This document shows positions 1 to 8,367 of a DNA stretch of 61,520 bases, one piece after another. Origin of the DNA: Bryobacteraceae bacterium (GTDB lineage Bacteria > Acidobacteriota > Terriglobia > Bryobacterales > Bryobacteraceae); NCBI GenBank assembly GCA_019748195.1, contig JAIEPW010000099.1, positions 1 through 61,520 of the forward strand, read 5' to 3'. Made by a program: the position numbers and the translations under genes. Every line of letters starts with the position of its first letter. Position 1 is the stretch's first letter. Below the pieces are notes generated by a model. The model saw only the letters and a program-made list of their open reading frames with translations, was not told where the DNA came from and did not search any database.

Positions 1-72
1 ACACGGAAGTTAAGCTCCTCAGCCCCGATGGTACTGCACGGATCTCTGTGTGGGAGAGTAGGACGTCGCCCA
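1..72 (+). rRNA. rrf: 5S ribosomal RNA, 3' part
   Basis: The first 72 bases match the 3' two thirds of a bacterial 5S rRNA: an early ACACGGAAGTTAAGCTCC stretch, the CCCCGATGGTACTGCA region, and a closing GTGGGAGAGTAGGACGTCGCC-type arm. The 5' end lies before the window, so this is the tail of an rRNA operon read on the plus strand. The exact 3' end is uncertain by a few bases. Confidence 0.93.
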
Positions 73-87
73 ATCCATAACGCCAAG

Positions 88-118
88 CGCCCCGCCATTC
101 GCGGGGCGTTTCGCTTTT
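88..118 (+). terminator. rRNA operon terminator
   Basis: A perfect 8-bp GC stem, CGCCCCGC (88-95) with GCGGGGCG (101-108), encloses a 5-base loop and is followed by TTTCGCTTTT. It sits 15 bases after the 5S gene and is a convincing intrinsic terminator for the rRNA operon. The stem ends just before the stop of the convergent gene at 119-586, whose transcripts it could also end. Confidence 0.85.
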
Positions 119-586
119 CTACCCTTCCTCCACCCGGCAACTCACTCCGCCCCCGGCCTCCCGCAACCGCCTCATCAAGCCTTCCATGTCCCCGTTCGAG
201 ACCCGCACACACCCGTACGTCGGACGCAGCCTCCCCGCCGCATTCAGATCCCCGCCATGTATCAGCAGTCCAAAGCGCCCGTTCTTCTTGGCGCGCAGAG
301 CCGGTCCTGATACCGGATCCAGCGCCACCCAGCCGTGCGGCCCGTAGGTCCGAGTCACCGCCGGCGCCGGGGCGCTGCCCAAGTGGCACCGGTACATCCC
401 CGTCGGTGTATCCCCGAAAGGCTTCAGCGGATCGCGATTCGCATTCCCGCGCGCTCGGGCAGCCCGGTCGTCCGCACGTCCGAAGCAATCCACCGGTCCG
501 AAAACCATCTTCCCCCCGGTGTCCACGACCAGGCGGCCCAGGCGGTTGCGATCCGCAGGCAGAATCACCAGTATTTCCGTCTTCAT
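119..586 (-). CDS. L,D-transpeptidase-like (YkuD-family) protein
   Basis: A 155-residue protein with the YkuD/L,D-transpeptidase signature near its C-terminus: HGG at residues 110-112 and TYGCVRVSN at 123-131, with Cys126 as likely nucleophile. The family cross-links peptidoglycan stem peptides or attaches lipoproteins to the wall, acting in the periplasm. No clear signal peptide is visible. The catalytic motif is usually S/T-H-G-C, and here a tyrosine (Tyr124) replaces the His, so activity may differ from classic members. The fold assignment is fairly secure and the substrate unknown. The gene converges on the 5S rRNA terminator. Confidence 0.72.
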   Translation of the reverse strand: MKTEILVILPADRNRLGRLVVDTGGKMVFGPVDCFGRADDRAARARGNANRDPLKPFGDTPTGMYRCHLGSAPAPAVTRTYGPHGWVALDPVSGPALRAKKNGRFGLLIHGGDLNAAGRLRPTYGCVRVSNGDMEGLMRRLREAGGGVSCRVEEG

Positions 587-694
587 GCGCCTAACCTACC
601 AGCCGGGCTCCCGCCCGGCGCACCGCCGCATCCCGCAAGTTTTTGTTTCGAAAAGCAGTTCCGGCTTGCGTTTTCACGTGACAGAATAAAATCG

Positions 695-1537
695 ATGTCC
701 ACCACCGGCACTCCCAACGAAGTTTCCGCCCCGGCACTGCCGGAGGTTCCACTCACCCTGGAAGGCGCCAGCGTTCTGCACCAGATGCTTCGCATTCGCT
801 GGCAACCCTGGAAATCGCTGGACGCACACTCTCAGAAACGCCTGATCCAGGACGCGGTTACGGTGCTGAGTACGCTCGAATCCGGGCGGCAGAGCGCCAT
901 CTTCAGCGTGCTCGGACACAAGGCGGATCTCATGCTGATTCACTTCCGCCCCAGCCTGGAAGAACTGAACGCGCTCGAGTTCCGCCTGTCGCGCCTCGGG
1001 CTGTGGGACTACCTGGACCTCTCCACGTCCTACGTTTCCGTAGTCGAGCTCGGGCTTTACGAGTCCAGCCAGAAGACTTACGAAGCACTGGCGGCGCGCG
1101 GCCTCGCGCCCCATAGTCCGGAGTGGAATGGCGGCATCGCGGAAACGCTCGAGCGCCAGCGAAAAGCCATGCAGCCCCGGCTGTTCCCGGAAGTCCCGGA
1201 GCACAAGCACATCTGCTTCTACCCCATGGACCGCCGCCGCGGCGAGACTGCCAACTGGTATCGCCTGCCAATGGCGGAGCGCGCCCGGCAGATGCACGAG
1301 CACGGCATGGTGGGACGCCGCTTCGCCGGCGAGGTGCGCCAGATCATCTCCGGCTCCATCGGCTGGGATGACTGGGAGTGGGGCGTGGACCTTTTCGCCG
1401 ACGATCCGGTGGTGTTCAAGAAACTGATCTACGAGATGCGCTTCGACGAGGTCAGCGCGATGTATGCTCTCTTCGGGCCATTCTACATCGGGCTGCGGCG
1501 CAAGCCCGAGGAATTGCCCGCTTTGCTCGGAGCATAA
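695..1537 (+). CDS. hemQ: Coproheme decarboxylase / chlorite dismutase family (HemQ)
   Basis: A 280-residue member of the chlorite dismutase superfamily, of the coproheme decarboxylase (HemQ/ChdC) type. The C-terminal half carries the family block: FYPMDRRR near 175-182 with the Tyr used in decarboxylation, HGMVGRRFAGEVRQIISGSIG with His203 as likely proximal heme ligand, and DDWEWGVDLFADD followed by EMRFDEVSA. HemQ makes protoheme from coproheme III in the last step of the coproporphyrin-dependent pathway. The ATG at 695 is chosen because homology begins soon after it; the frame stays open further upstream but that part has no family likeness. Heme A synthase lies 1.3 kb downstream on the other strand. 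Confidence 0.92.
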   Translation: MSTTGTPNEVSAPALPEVPLTLEGASVLHQMLRIRWQPWKSLDAHSQKRLIQDAVTVLSTLESGRQSAIFSVLGHKADLMLIHFRPSLEELNALEFRLSRLGLWDYLDLSTSYVSVVELGLYESSQKTYEALAARGLAPHSPEWNGGIAETLERQRKAMQPRLFPEVPEHKHICFYPMDRRRGETANWYRLPMAERARQMHEHGMVGRRFAGEVRQIISGSIGWDDWEWGVDLFADDPVVFKKLIYEMRFDEVSAMYALFGPFYIGLRRKPEELPALLGA

Positions 1538-1589
1538 TCGCCCCGCCCCCGGAATGACACCGGCGCGTGTAGGACAATGAAGGCGGGAC

Positions 1590-1955
1590 ATGAAACTCCG
1601 CGTCCGCAACGCCGACCGCGACCAGATCCTCGCGGACCGCGCCGACATCGCCGGCACCAGCGCCAAACGGCGGGAAGGACTGCTGAAACGAAGCGGTCTC
1701 GAACCCGGCGAGGGCTTGTGGATCGTCCCCTGCGAAGGCGTTCATACCTTCGCCATGAAGTTCCCGATCGACGTCGTTTTCCTGGACAAGCAGCACCGCG
1801 TCGTGAAAACGGTGCCCGAGATGGGGCGGCGGCGATTCGCCTTCAGCATCTGGGCTCGTTCCGTGGTCGAGCTTCCAGCGGGGACAATCCACGCCACCTC
1901 CACTCAGGTCGGCGACCAACTGGAGCTGACTAAGTACGAGCCGCCGTCTTCCTGA
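1590..1955 (+). CDS. DUF192 family protein
   Basis: A 121-residue protein matching the DUF192 (UPF0127) family over its length, including the GLWIVPCEGVHTFAMKFPIDVVFLD block at residues about 42-66 and the typical ELPAGT near the C-terminus. The molecular function of the family is unknown; members are small beta-rich proteins, often secreted, but no signal peptide is seen here. Its 3' end overlaps the convergent alpha/beta hydrolase gene by 26 bases, an antisense tail overlap. Confidence 0.85.
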   Translation: MKLRVRNADRDQILADRADIAGTSAKRREGLLKRSGLEPGEGLWIVPCEGVHTFAMKFPIDVVFLDKQHRVVKTVPEMGRRRFAFSIWARSVVELPAGTIHATSTQVGDQLELTKYEPPSS

Positions 1956-2760
1956 GGCTCTCCGCCGTCATCGCCTTGGCGTCGCGGAGTAGTTGCGCCA
2001 CCGTCTCCGGATACTCCCAATGCGGTGAATGCCCGGTTTCCTTCAGGATTTCCAGCCGGGACAGGACGATGCCGTCCTGCAGCTTGTGCTGATGGGAGAT
2101 CGGGAAGATGGCATCGTGCTCGCCATAGATCAGCAGGGTCGGGCAGCGAATCTGACCCAGATCCGTCGCCGCGTTTTCGGCTAATCCCGCGAAGGCGGAT
2201 TTCCAAACCCGCGGCGGCAGCTTCTTGCTCTCGGCGATCACGTTCTCAAAGAACTCCTCCGGAAGGGGAGCGTGGATCGTGCTCGCCTGGAATTGGCGGA
2301 TGAAGTCCTCGTCGGGACCGCTTTCCAGACTCGCCACCTGCCGCTGCAGTTCACGCACTTCCGGAAGGTCGAAATGATACGCAGCGCCGATAAGCACCAG
2401 GCGGTGGACGAGACCGGAGTGCCTGGCGGCCACCCGCTGCGCCACGGCGCTTCCCAGGGAGTGTCCGACGACCATCGCCGCGCCCGTGCCGAACTGCTTC
2501 AGCAAGGCGATCGCGTCGGAGGCATAGTCGTCGATCGTATAACCGGCGGCCGGGCGATCGGATTCGCCGTGACCGCGCTGATCGGGCATGATCAGATGCC
2601 AATCCGGCGGCAGCGAAGGCTGAAGACGGCTGAACGAGAAGGACGAATCCGTGATCCCATGCAGCATCAAAACAGGGTAGCCCCCGCGGGGGCCCGACTC
2701 GGCTACGCGCAGGCGCGGGCCTCCCGGCAGACTAACGTCGGAGTAGCGTAGGTTCGACAT
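1930..2760 (-). CDS. Alpha/beta hydrolase
   Basis: A 276-residue alpha/beta-fold hydrolase. The oxyanion-hole region LMLHGITDSS lies at about 31-40, the nucleophile elbow GHSLGS gives Ser101, and the other probable triad members are Asp216 (GEHDAIF) and His244 (TGHSPHW). It has no signal peptide, so it is likely cytoplasmic. The substrate cannot be predicted: the family includes esterases, lipases, epoxide hydrolases and proline iminopeptidases. The ATG at 2760 is followed at once by family-like sequence. Confidence 0.88.
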   Translation of the reverse strand: MSNLRYSDVSLPGGPRLRVAESGPRGGYPVLMLHGITDSSFSFSRLQPSLPPDWHLIMPDQRGHGESDRPAAGYTIDDYASDAIALLKQFGTGAAMVVGHSLGSAVAQRVAARHSGLVHRLVLIGAAYHFDLPEVRELQRQVASLESGPDEDFIRQFQASTIHAPLPEEFFENVIAESKKLPPRVWKSAFAGLAENAATDLGQIRCPTLLIYGEHDAIFPISHQHKLQDGIVLSRLEILKETGHSPHWEYPETVAQLLRDAKAMTAESLRKTAART

Positions 2761-2816
2761 GGTTTCAGACTACCGGCGGGCGGCCAAAAAGTCGTCTGAA
2801 CGCGGTAAGAAATTCC

Positions 2817-3764
2817 TCAAACGGCCTGCAGCGCGGGCCGGACCACCGGCTTCGTCGCGCCCGCGGGAACCAGCAGGAGCAGCCAAACCGACAACCACAC
2901 CATCTGTGCCACCAGGAGATGCAGGATCTGCATCCAACCGGGCGCGCCCAAGGCGACATTCACGAGACCCAGAACCACCTGCGCCAGCGTGGCGGACATC
3001 GCGAACGCCGCTACCGTGCGTTCGCCCGAGGAGCCAGGGCGGCGCAAGCCAGGAGCTGCCGCCGCGAACGCGACCAACGCCGCGAGCACCGCCACCAGCG
3101 GGTGAACGATGCGCAGGCGCACCAGGAAATGCTCCCCGGCGGTGATGTCGGCGCGAAGATCCGCCCACAAGGATGAGTCCAGAGCGGGCTGACGGGGAAA
3201 GAGCGTATCGCCGAGCGCGGTGATCGCGCCGGTCATGTTGGTGATCAGAAGCAGCGCTAAAGCCGCCATCAACAGCGTGCCGCCACGATTCCATAACTGG
3301 GCGGCGGCGTTCTGGCAGCACGCCCGCCAAGCCACGGTGGCCGCGCTCGCGGTCAGAAGCAGCGTGTTCGCCAGATGCAGCGCGATCACCACCGCCCTGG
3401 CGGTGGAGGTGTTCCGCGCCACCAGCGACTGTTTCACCAGAACCGCGCCGATCAGGCTCTCAACGATCAGGAAGCCGAGCACCGCCAGCGAGGCTCGAAA
3501 CAACCGGCGGTCGTCCAGCTTTCGCGACCACAAGACGAGAATCAGACCGAAGATCCCGCACAACCCGCTGGTAATCCGGTGTGTGAATTCGATCACCGTC
3601 TTCGACTGCTCCGCCTGGGGCAAGACCGCGCCTTGGCAAAGCGGCCAGTGCTCGCCGCAACCGTCGCCGGAGCCGGAGATCCGGACCCATGCCCCAAAGA
3701 GAATGACGGCGATCAGGTAAGCGAGAAAGAACCACGAAAACCGGGCAAACGTGCTGCGGGACAT
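2817..3764 (-). CDS. ctaA: Heme A synthase, CtaA/Cox15 type
   Basis: A 315-residue polytopic membrane protein of the CtaA/Cox15 family, which oxidises a methyl group of heme O to give heme A for cytochrome oxidase. It has about eight hydrophobic helices, a cysteine pair (GCGEHWPLCQG, residues about 35-45), and conserved histidines in EFTHR, IALHLANT, RIVHP and QILHLL that ligate heme in the family. The first helix starts almost at once, fitting the ATG at 3764. No ctaB or oxidase gene is next to it in the window. The downstream hydrolase gene on the same strand is 56 bases away. Confidence 0.9.
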   Translation of the reverse strand: MSRSTFARFSWFFLAYLIAVILFGAWVRISGSGDGCGEHWPLCQGAVLPQAEQSKTVIEFTHRITSGLCGIFGLILVLWSRKLDDRRLFRASLAVLGFLIVESLIGAVLVKQSLVARNTSTARAVVIALHLANTLLLTASAATVAWRACCQNAAAQLWNRGGTLLMAALALLLITNMTGAITALGDTLFPRQPALDSSLWADLRADITAGEHFLVRLRIVHPLVAVLAALVAFAAAAPGLRRPGSSGERTVAAFAMSATLAQVVLGLVNVALGAPGWMQILHLLVAQMVWLSVWLLLLVPAGATKPVVRPALQAV

Positions 3765-3787
3765 CTGCTTTCAGGCTAGCACCGCTG

Positions 3788-4558
3788 TTAGTAACAGAAG
3801 ACTTCGCTGGGCGAGCGCGGATCGGCGATGTGCAGCCTGGTGAAGAGTTCCCGGCCCGCGAGCGCCTGCCGCGCGGCCTGACGGACGATCTCGGGGTGGT
3901 TGTTGTTCTCCGAAAGATGCCCCAAAATCAGCGTCGAGGTGCGCGATCCGAGCTCGTGCCGAACAAACGAACACGCCGCTTCGTTGGACAAGTGCCCTTT
4001 GCGGCTCATCACCCGCTGCTTCACGGACCAGGGGTACGGCCCCACCTTCAGCATTTCCAGCTCGTGATTCGATTCGAGCAGCAGCAGGTCGCAGCGGTTG
4101 ATGTGCACTTTCACCGAATCGGGTAGGTAGCCGAGATCAGTGACGACGCCGTATTCCAGCCCCTGCGACCGAAGCACAAACCCGACCGGATCCACGGCGT
4201 CATGGGGGATGGTGAAACTGTCCACCTCAATGTCGCCGATGGTGAACCGCGAACCGGCCTGAAATCGCTCGAGGGTCGGCTCCCAGCCGCACCAATCGAT
4301 CGCCGGAGCCGTCAGGTGCGTCAGGAACACGGGAACCTTGAGCTTGCGAGCGATCGAAACCAGCCCGCAAACGTGATCGGAGTGCTCGTGGGTGATCAGG
4401 ATCGCGGAGAGCTTCTCCGGATCGGCGCCGATCTTCGCCATTCTCGCCAGCGTTTCCTTGCGCGAAAGCCCGGCATCGATGAGCAGGCTGGCCTTCTCCG
4501 TGGACACGTACACGGAGTTCCCGGAACTCGAACTCGCAAGGACGGCAAGCTGAAAGAT
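3788..4558 (-). CDS. MBL-fold hydrolase, WalJ/YycJ-like, probable ATC start
   Basis: A metallo-beta-lactamase-fold hydrolase with the HEHSDH zinc motif in LITHEHSDHVCG and the later metal ligands (DLGYLPDSV, ESNHE), resembling WalJ/YycJ-type phosphodiesterases. Family members begin with a hydrophobic strand and an S-G-S-S-G-N-S motif. Here that block, FQLAVLASSSSGNS, is encoded in frame upstream of the first GTG (4513). Between it and the preceding in-frame stop there is no ATG, GTG or TTG. An ATC codon at 4558 has a good GAGAGG Shine-Dalgarno sequence 8 bases before it, so I set the start there (256 residues). Starting at 4513 would remove the first strand and the glycine loop. Confidence 0.82.
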   Translation of the reverse strand: MFQLAVLASSSSGNSVYVSTEKASLLIDAGLSRKETLARMAKIGADPEKLSAILITHEHSDHVCGLVSIARKLKVPVFLTHLTAPAIDWCGWEPTLERFQAGSRFTIGDIEVDSFTIPHDAVDPVGFVLRSQGLEYGVVTDLGYLPDSVKVHINRCDLLLLESNHELEMLKVGPYPWSVKQRVMSRKGHLSNEAACSFVRHELGSRTSTLILGHLSENNNHPEIVRQAARQALAGRELFTRLHIADPRSPSEVFCY

Positions 4559-4685
4559 AGGTCGATCCTCTCTGTCGCGGCTTTTCAGTAGTGTAACCGA
4601 TCGCGGCCGGCGGACCGCCCCTTTTTTCTTATCGGATTGGGGCAGGAGGGCTTGACCCGTGGGATTGCATCGCTAGTCTGGTGCT

Positions 4686-5126
4686 ATGAAGCTGCTGATC
4701 GCGCTTGCGCTGTCGCTGCCGCTGCTGGCGGCTGATCCGTTCGTGGGAGTCTGGGTCCTGAATCTGGCCAGGTCGAAGTGGGAAACGCCCGCCCTGAAGG
4801 AGCAAACCATCCGCTGGGAGTCTACCGGCCGCGAGGCCTACCGCACCACCGGACACGGGCGGGGCCCGGACGGTAAGCCCGCCAAGTGGCAATTCCAGAC
4901 TACGTATGACGGAAAGGAACATGCGCCCGCGGAGCCGCAGGGCTGGGATCGCGTGATCAGCCGCCGCATCTCGGACCGCGTGGTGGAAGACACGTTCTTT
5001 GTTCAGGGCAAGCTGTTCGGTGTCGAGCGCCGGGAGGTCTCGGCCGACGGCAAGACCCTGACATACTTCAGCCGGTTGGCGGGTCCGCCGGAGAAGAGGA
5101 ACGTGCTGGTGTACGACCGCAAGTGA
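4686..5126 (+). CDS. Small secreted protein of unknown function
   Basis: A 146-residue protein with a clear signal peptide ([17 protein letters not shown], cleavage near residue 16) followed by [16 protein letters not shown], a pattern seen in short exported acidobacterial proteins with a lipocalin-like or beta-rich look. The mature part has alternating polar and hydrophobic strands and no catalytic motif that I recognise. It probably works in the periplasm or outside the cell. It lies alone between the divergent WalJ-like gene and gltX, 61 bases before gltX. Confidence 0.72.
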   Translation: MKLLIALALSLPLLAADPFVGVWVLNLARSKWETPALKEQTIRWESTGREAYRTTGHGRGPDGKPAKWQFQTTYDGKEHAPAEPQGWDRVISRRISDRVVEDTFFVQGKLFGVERREVSADGKTLTYFSRLAGPPEKRNVLVYDRK

Positions 5127-5187
5127 GCTTCCCCACGCCTGGAGAAGCGAATCGGCGTACCCGGCTGGTATCCTGAGAAGAGTCCCC

Positions 5188-6636
5188 ATGCACAGAGTCC
5201 GATTCGCCCCCTCGCCGACGGGCTACTTGCACATCGGCAGCGCGAGAACCTTCATTTTCAATTGGTTATTCGCCCGCCACCACGGCGGGACGATGATCCT
5301 CCGCATCGACGACACGGACCTGGAGCGCAATACCGAGGAGTCGTTGAACTCCATCTACGACGGCTTGAAGTGGCTGGGGCTGGAGTGGGATGAGTTCTAC
5401 CGCCAGAGCGACCGCGGCGAGTTGCATGCGCGCATCGCCAACCGCATCTTCGAGCGCGGCATGGCTTACCGCGATTTCACGCCCGCTTCGATGGACCTGG
5501 AAGACAAGGACAAGGTGCGGGAAGGGCCCTGGCTGTTCCATCCCGGCATGCGCGAGCTTTCCGCCGAAGAAAGCGATCGACGGGCCGCGGCCGGCGAGCC
5601 TTTCGTGCTACGGTTCCGCGTACCGCGCGATCCGGAACGCGCAGTGACCTTCCAAGACGCCGTTTACGGAGAGCAGTCGAAGTCCACAGCCGACATCGAG
5701 GATTTCGCGCTGTTGCGGTCCAACGGCGCGCCCACCTATCACATGGCGTCCTGCGCCGACGATATCGACCTGCGGATCACGGATATCATCCGCGGCCAGG
5801 ACCACCTTTCGAATACCTACAAGCACGTGCTGATTTTCGAGGCTGCCGGCGCGGCGCCGCCGCGCTTCGCGCACCTGCCATTGCTCGTCGCTCCCGATGG
5901 CGCCAAGTTGTCCAAACGCAAGCACGGACCCGTGGTCAGCGTGCTCACCTACCGCGACGCCGGATTTCTGCCGGGGGCGTACATCAACTTCCTGTGCCTT
6001 CTCGGATGGTCGCCGAAGAACGATCGCGAGGTGATGACCCTGGCGGAACTGAAGGATGCCTTCACGTTGGCGGGCGTGAACCGCTCCAATGCGGTGGTCA
6101 ACTTCACCGAAGAAGAACCGTTCGATCCCAAGGCAGTGTGGCTGAACGCCGAGCATATTCGACTGCTGGCGATTCCCGAGCTCGCCGGCGCGATGCATCC
6201 GTTTCTGACCTCGGCGGGTTTGTACGCGGATTTCGATCAGGTGTTGCGCGTGGCTCCCCTGGTGCGGGAGCGGATCAAGCTGCTGCGCGAGGCGGCGACC
6301 GTCGCCGATTTCTTCTTCTTGGACAAGCTGCCGCCCTATGACCCGGCGGAGCTGATCCCGCAGAAGGGCGATGCCCTTCTGGCGCGAAGCGTCCTGGAGA
6401 GGGCTCATCAGGTGCTGGAGACGGCGGAGTTCAACCACGACGGCTTGGAAGCCGCCCTGCGCCGCGCGTCTGAAGAATTGAAGATCAAGACCGGGCAGAT
6501 GTTCCAGCCGGTTCGCGTGGCGGCATGCGGGCGAAAAGTGGCCCCTCCGCTATTCGAGACGCTGGCCGTGCTGGGACGCGACACATGTTTGCGGCGGATC
6601 GAGGAAGCGATCCGCAAGCTGCAAGAAGTTTACTAG
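5188..6636 (+). CDS. gltX: Glutamate--tRNA ligase
   Basis: A 482-residue class I synthetase that charges tRNA-Glu. It shows the HIGH box in [15 protein letters not shown] (residues about 7-21), the DTDLERN element, and the KMSKS-type loop KLSKRKH near residue 236. The C-terminal part is an anticodon-binding helical domain, and the length is normal for bacterial GltX. The stop is 8 bases before the glnS start, so the two paralogous ligases probably share a transcript. Whether it charges only tRNA-Glu or also tRNA-Gln cannot be read from sequence, but a dedicated GlnRS next door makes the discriminating form likely. Confidence 0.96.
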   Translation: MHRVRFAPSPTGYLHIGSARTFIFNWLFARHHGGTMILRIDDTDLERNTEESLNSIYDGLKWLGLEWDEFYRQSDRGELHARIANRIFERGMAYRDFTPASMDLEDKDKVREGPWLFHPGMRELSAEESDRRAAAGEPFVLRFRVPRDPERAVTFQDAVYGEQSKSTADIEDFALLRSNGAPTYHMASCADDIDLRITDIIRGQDHLSNTYKHVLIFEAAGAAPPRFAHLPLLVAPDGAKLSKRKHGPVVSVLTYRDAGFLPGAYINFLCLLGWSPKNDREVMTLAELKDAFTLAGVNRSNAVVNFTEEEPFDPKAVWLNAEHIRLLAIPELAGAMHPFLTSAGLYADFDQVLRVAPLVRERIKLLREAATVADFFFLDKLPPYDPAELIPQKGDALLARSVLERAHQVLETAEFNHDGLEAALRRASEELKIKTGQMFQPVRVAACGRKVAPPLFETLAVLGRDTCLRRIEEAIRKLQEVY

Positions 6637-6644
6637 GAAATACG

Positions 6645-8354
6645 ATGGCTGAACTGAAAGAAGAAGTCGCCGCCGGGTCCGTTTCGGCGCCGTCCAACTT
6701 TATCCGCGACATCATCATCGAGGACCTGAAGACCGGCAAGTATCAGGGTCGCGTTCACACCCGCTTCCCTCCGGAACCCAACGGCTACCTGCATATCGGG
6801 CATGCCAAGTCCATCTGGCTGAACTTCGGCCTGGCCGCGGAGTTCGGCGGCAAGTGCAACCTCCGGTTCGACGACACCAACCCCACGAAGGAAGAAGTGG
6901 AGTACGTGGATTCGATCATCGAGGACGTTCGCTGGTTGGGCGGCGACTTCGAAGACCGCATCTTCTATGCCTCGGATTACTTCGGCCAGCTTTATGACTG
7001 GGCGGTGGACCTGATTCGCAAGGGCAAGGCCTACGTATGCGACCTGAGCGCCGACGAGGTTCGCAGGCAGCGCGGAACGCTTACCGAGCCGGGTGAGGAG
7101 AGCCCGTATCGCAGCCGCTCCGTCGAAGAGAGTCTGGACCTGTTTGCCCGTATGAAAGCCGGCGAGTTCGCCGATGGTTCGCGCACGTTGCGAGCCCGCA
7201 TCGACATGGCTTCGCCCAACCTGAACCTTCGCGATCCCGTGATGTACCGCATCCTGAACCAGCCCCATCACCGGACGGGCTCGGAGTGGTGCATCTATCC
7301 GACATACGATTTCGCTCACGGGCAATCGGATTCCATCGAAGGCATTACGCACTCCATCTGCACGCTGGAGTTTGAGGATCACCGGCCGCTGTACGACTGG
7401 TACCTCACGCAACTGGGGATCTCCCGTCCGCGGCAGATCGAGTTCGACCGGTTGAACCTGAACTACACCGTCCTGAGCAAGCGCAAATTGCTGAAACTGG
7501 TTCAAGACCGATTTGTCAGCGGATGGGACGATCCCCGCATGCCCACCTTGTCGGGCATGCGCCGGCGAGGCTATACGCCGGAGGCGATCCGCGCCTTTTG
7601 CTCCCGCATCGGTGTATCGAAAACGAACGGAATCACCGAGCTTGCGCTGCTCGAGTACTTCGTCCGCGACGACCTGAATCGCCGCGCGCATCGCGTGATG
7701 GGCGTGATGCGCCCCTTGAGGGTCGTCATCGAGAATTACCCGGAAGGCCAGGTGGAGGAGATGGAGGCGGTAAACAACCCGGAGGACGCGGGCGCGGGCA
7801 CGCGCAAGGTCCCGTTCTCGCGCGTGTTGTACATTGAGCAGGACGACTTCCGGGAGGATCCGCCGAAGCAGTACTTCCGGCTCTCGCCCGGACGCGAGGT
7901 TCGCCTGCGCTACGGCTACTTCATCACCTGCACCGGCGTGGTGAAGGATGACCACGGGAACGTCGTCGAGTTGCGGTGTAGCTACGACCCGGCCACGCGC
8001 GGCGGCAACGCCCCCGATGGGCGGAAGGTGAAGTCCACGATTCACTGGGTCTCGGCGCGGCACGCCGTCGACGCCCAGGTCCGCCTGTACGAAACGCTGT
8101 TCCGCTGCGAAAATCCCAGCGACGTCCCCGAGGGGCAGGACTTCACCGTCAATCTGAATCCCCATTCGCTGGAGGTCGTGGACGGTTGCAAGCTGGAGCC
8201 CAGTCTGGCGGCGGCGCCCGCGGGCACGCGCTACCAGTTGGAGCGGCTGGGATACTTCGTGGTGGATCGCGACAGCACGCCGGGGCATCCGGTGTTGAAT
8301 CGAACCGTGGGGCTCCGCGACACCTGGGCGAAGATCGAAGCGAAAACGAAGTGA
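6645..8354 (+). CDS. glnS: Glutamine--tRNA ligase
   Basis: A 569-residue GlnRS. The catalytic core shows [16 protein letters not shown] (HIGH box, about residues 42-57), NLRFDDTNP, and the KMSKS loop VLSKRKL. After it come the two beta-barrel anticodon-binding domains, with [13 protein letters not shown] and the typical [10 protein letters not shown] near the end. The ATG at 6645 is preferred over upstream codons because those lie inside gltX. GlnRS is found in only part of the bacteria, and GatCAB subunits are also encoded here (26890-28622), which suggests that the amidotransferase is kept for Asn-tRNA. Confidence 0.96.
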   Translation: MAELKEEVAAGSVSAPSNFIRDIIIEDLKTGKYQGRVHTRFPPEPNGYLHIGHAKSIWLNFGLAAEFGGKCNLRFDDTNPTKEEVEYVDSIIEDVRWLGGDFEDRIFYASDYFGQLYDWAVDLIRKGKAYVCDLSADEVRRQRGTLTEPGEESPYRSRSVEESLDLFARMKAGEFADGSRTLRARIDMASPNLNLRDPVMYRILNQPHHRTGSEWCIYPTYDFAHGQSDSIEGITHSICTLEFEDHRPLYDWYLTQLGISRPRQIEFDRLNLNYTVLSKRKLLKLVQDRFVSGWDDPRMPTLSGMRRRGYTPEAIRAFCSRIGVSKTNGITELALLEYFVRDDLNRRAHRVMGVMRPLRVVIENYPEGQVEEMEAVNNPEDAGAGTRKVPFSRVLYIEQDDFREDPPKQYFRLSPGREVRLRYGYFITCTGVVKDDHGNVVELRCSYDPATRGGNAPDGRKVKSTIHWVSARHAVDAQVRLYETLFRCENPSDVPEGQDFTVNLNPHSLEVVDGCKLEPSLAAAPAGTRYQLERLGYFVVDRDSTPGHPVLNRTVGLRDTWAKIEAKTK

Positions 8355-8367
8355 TGGGAACATTATC

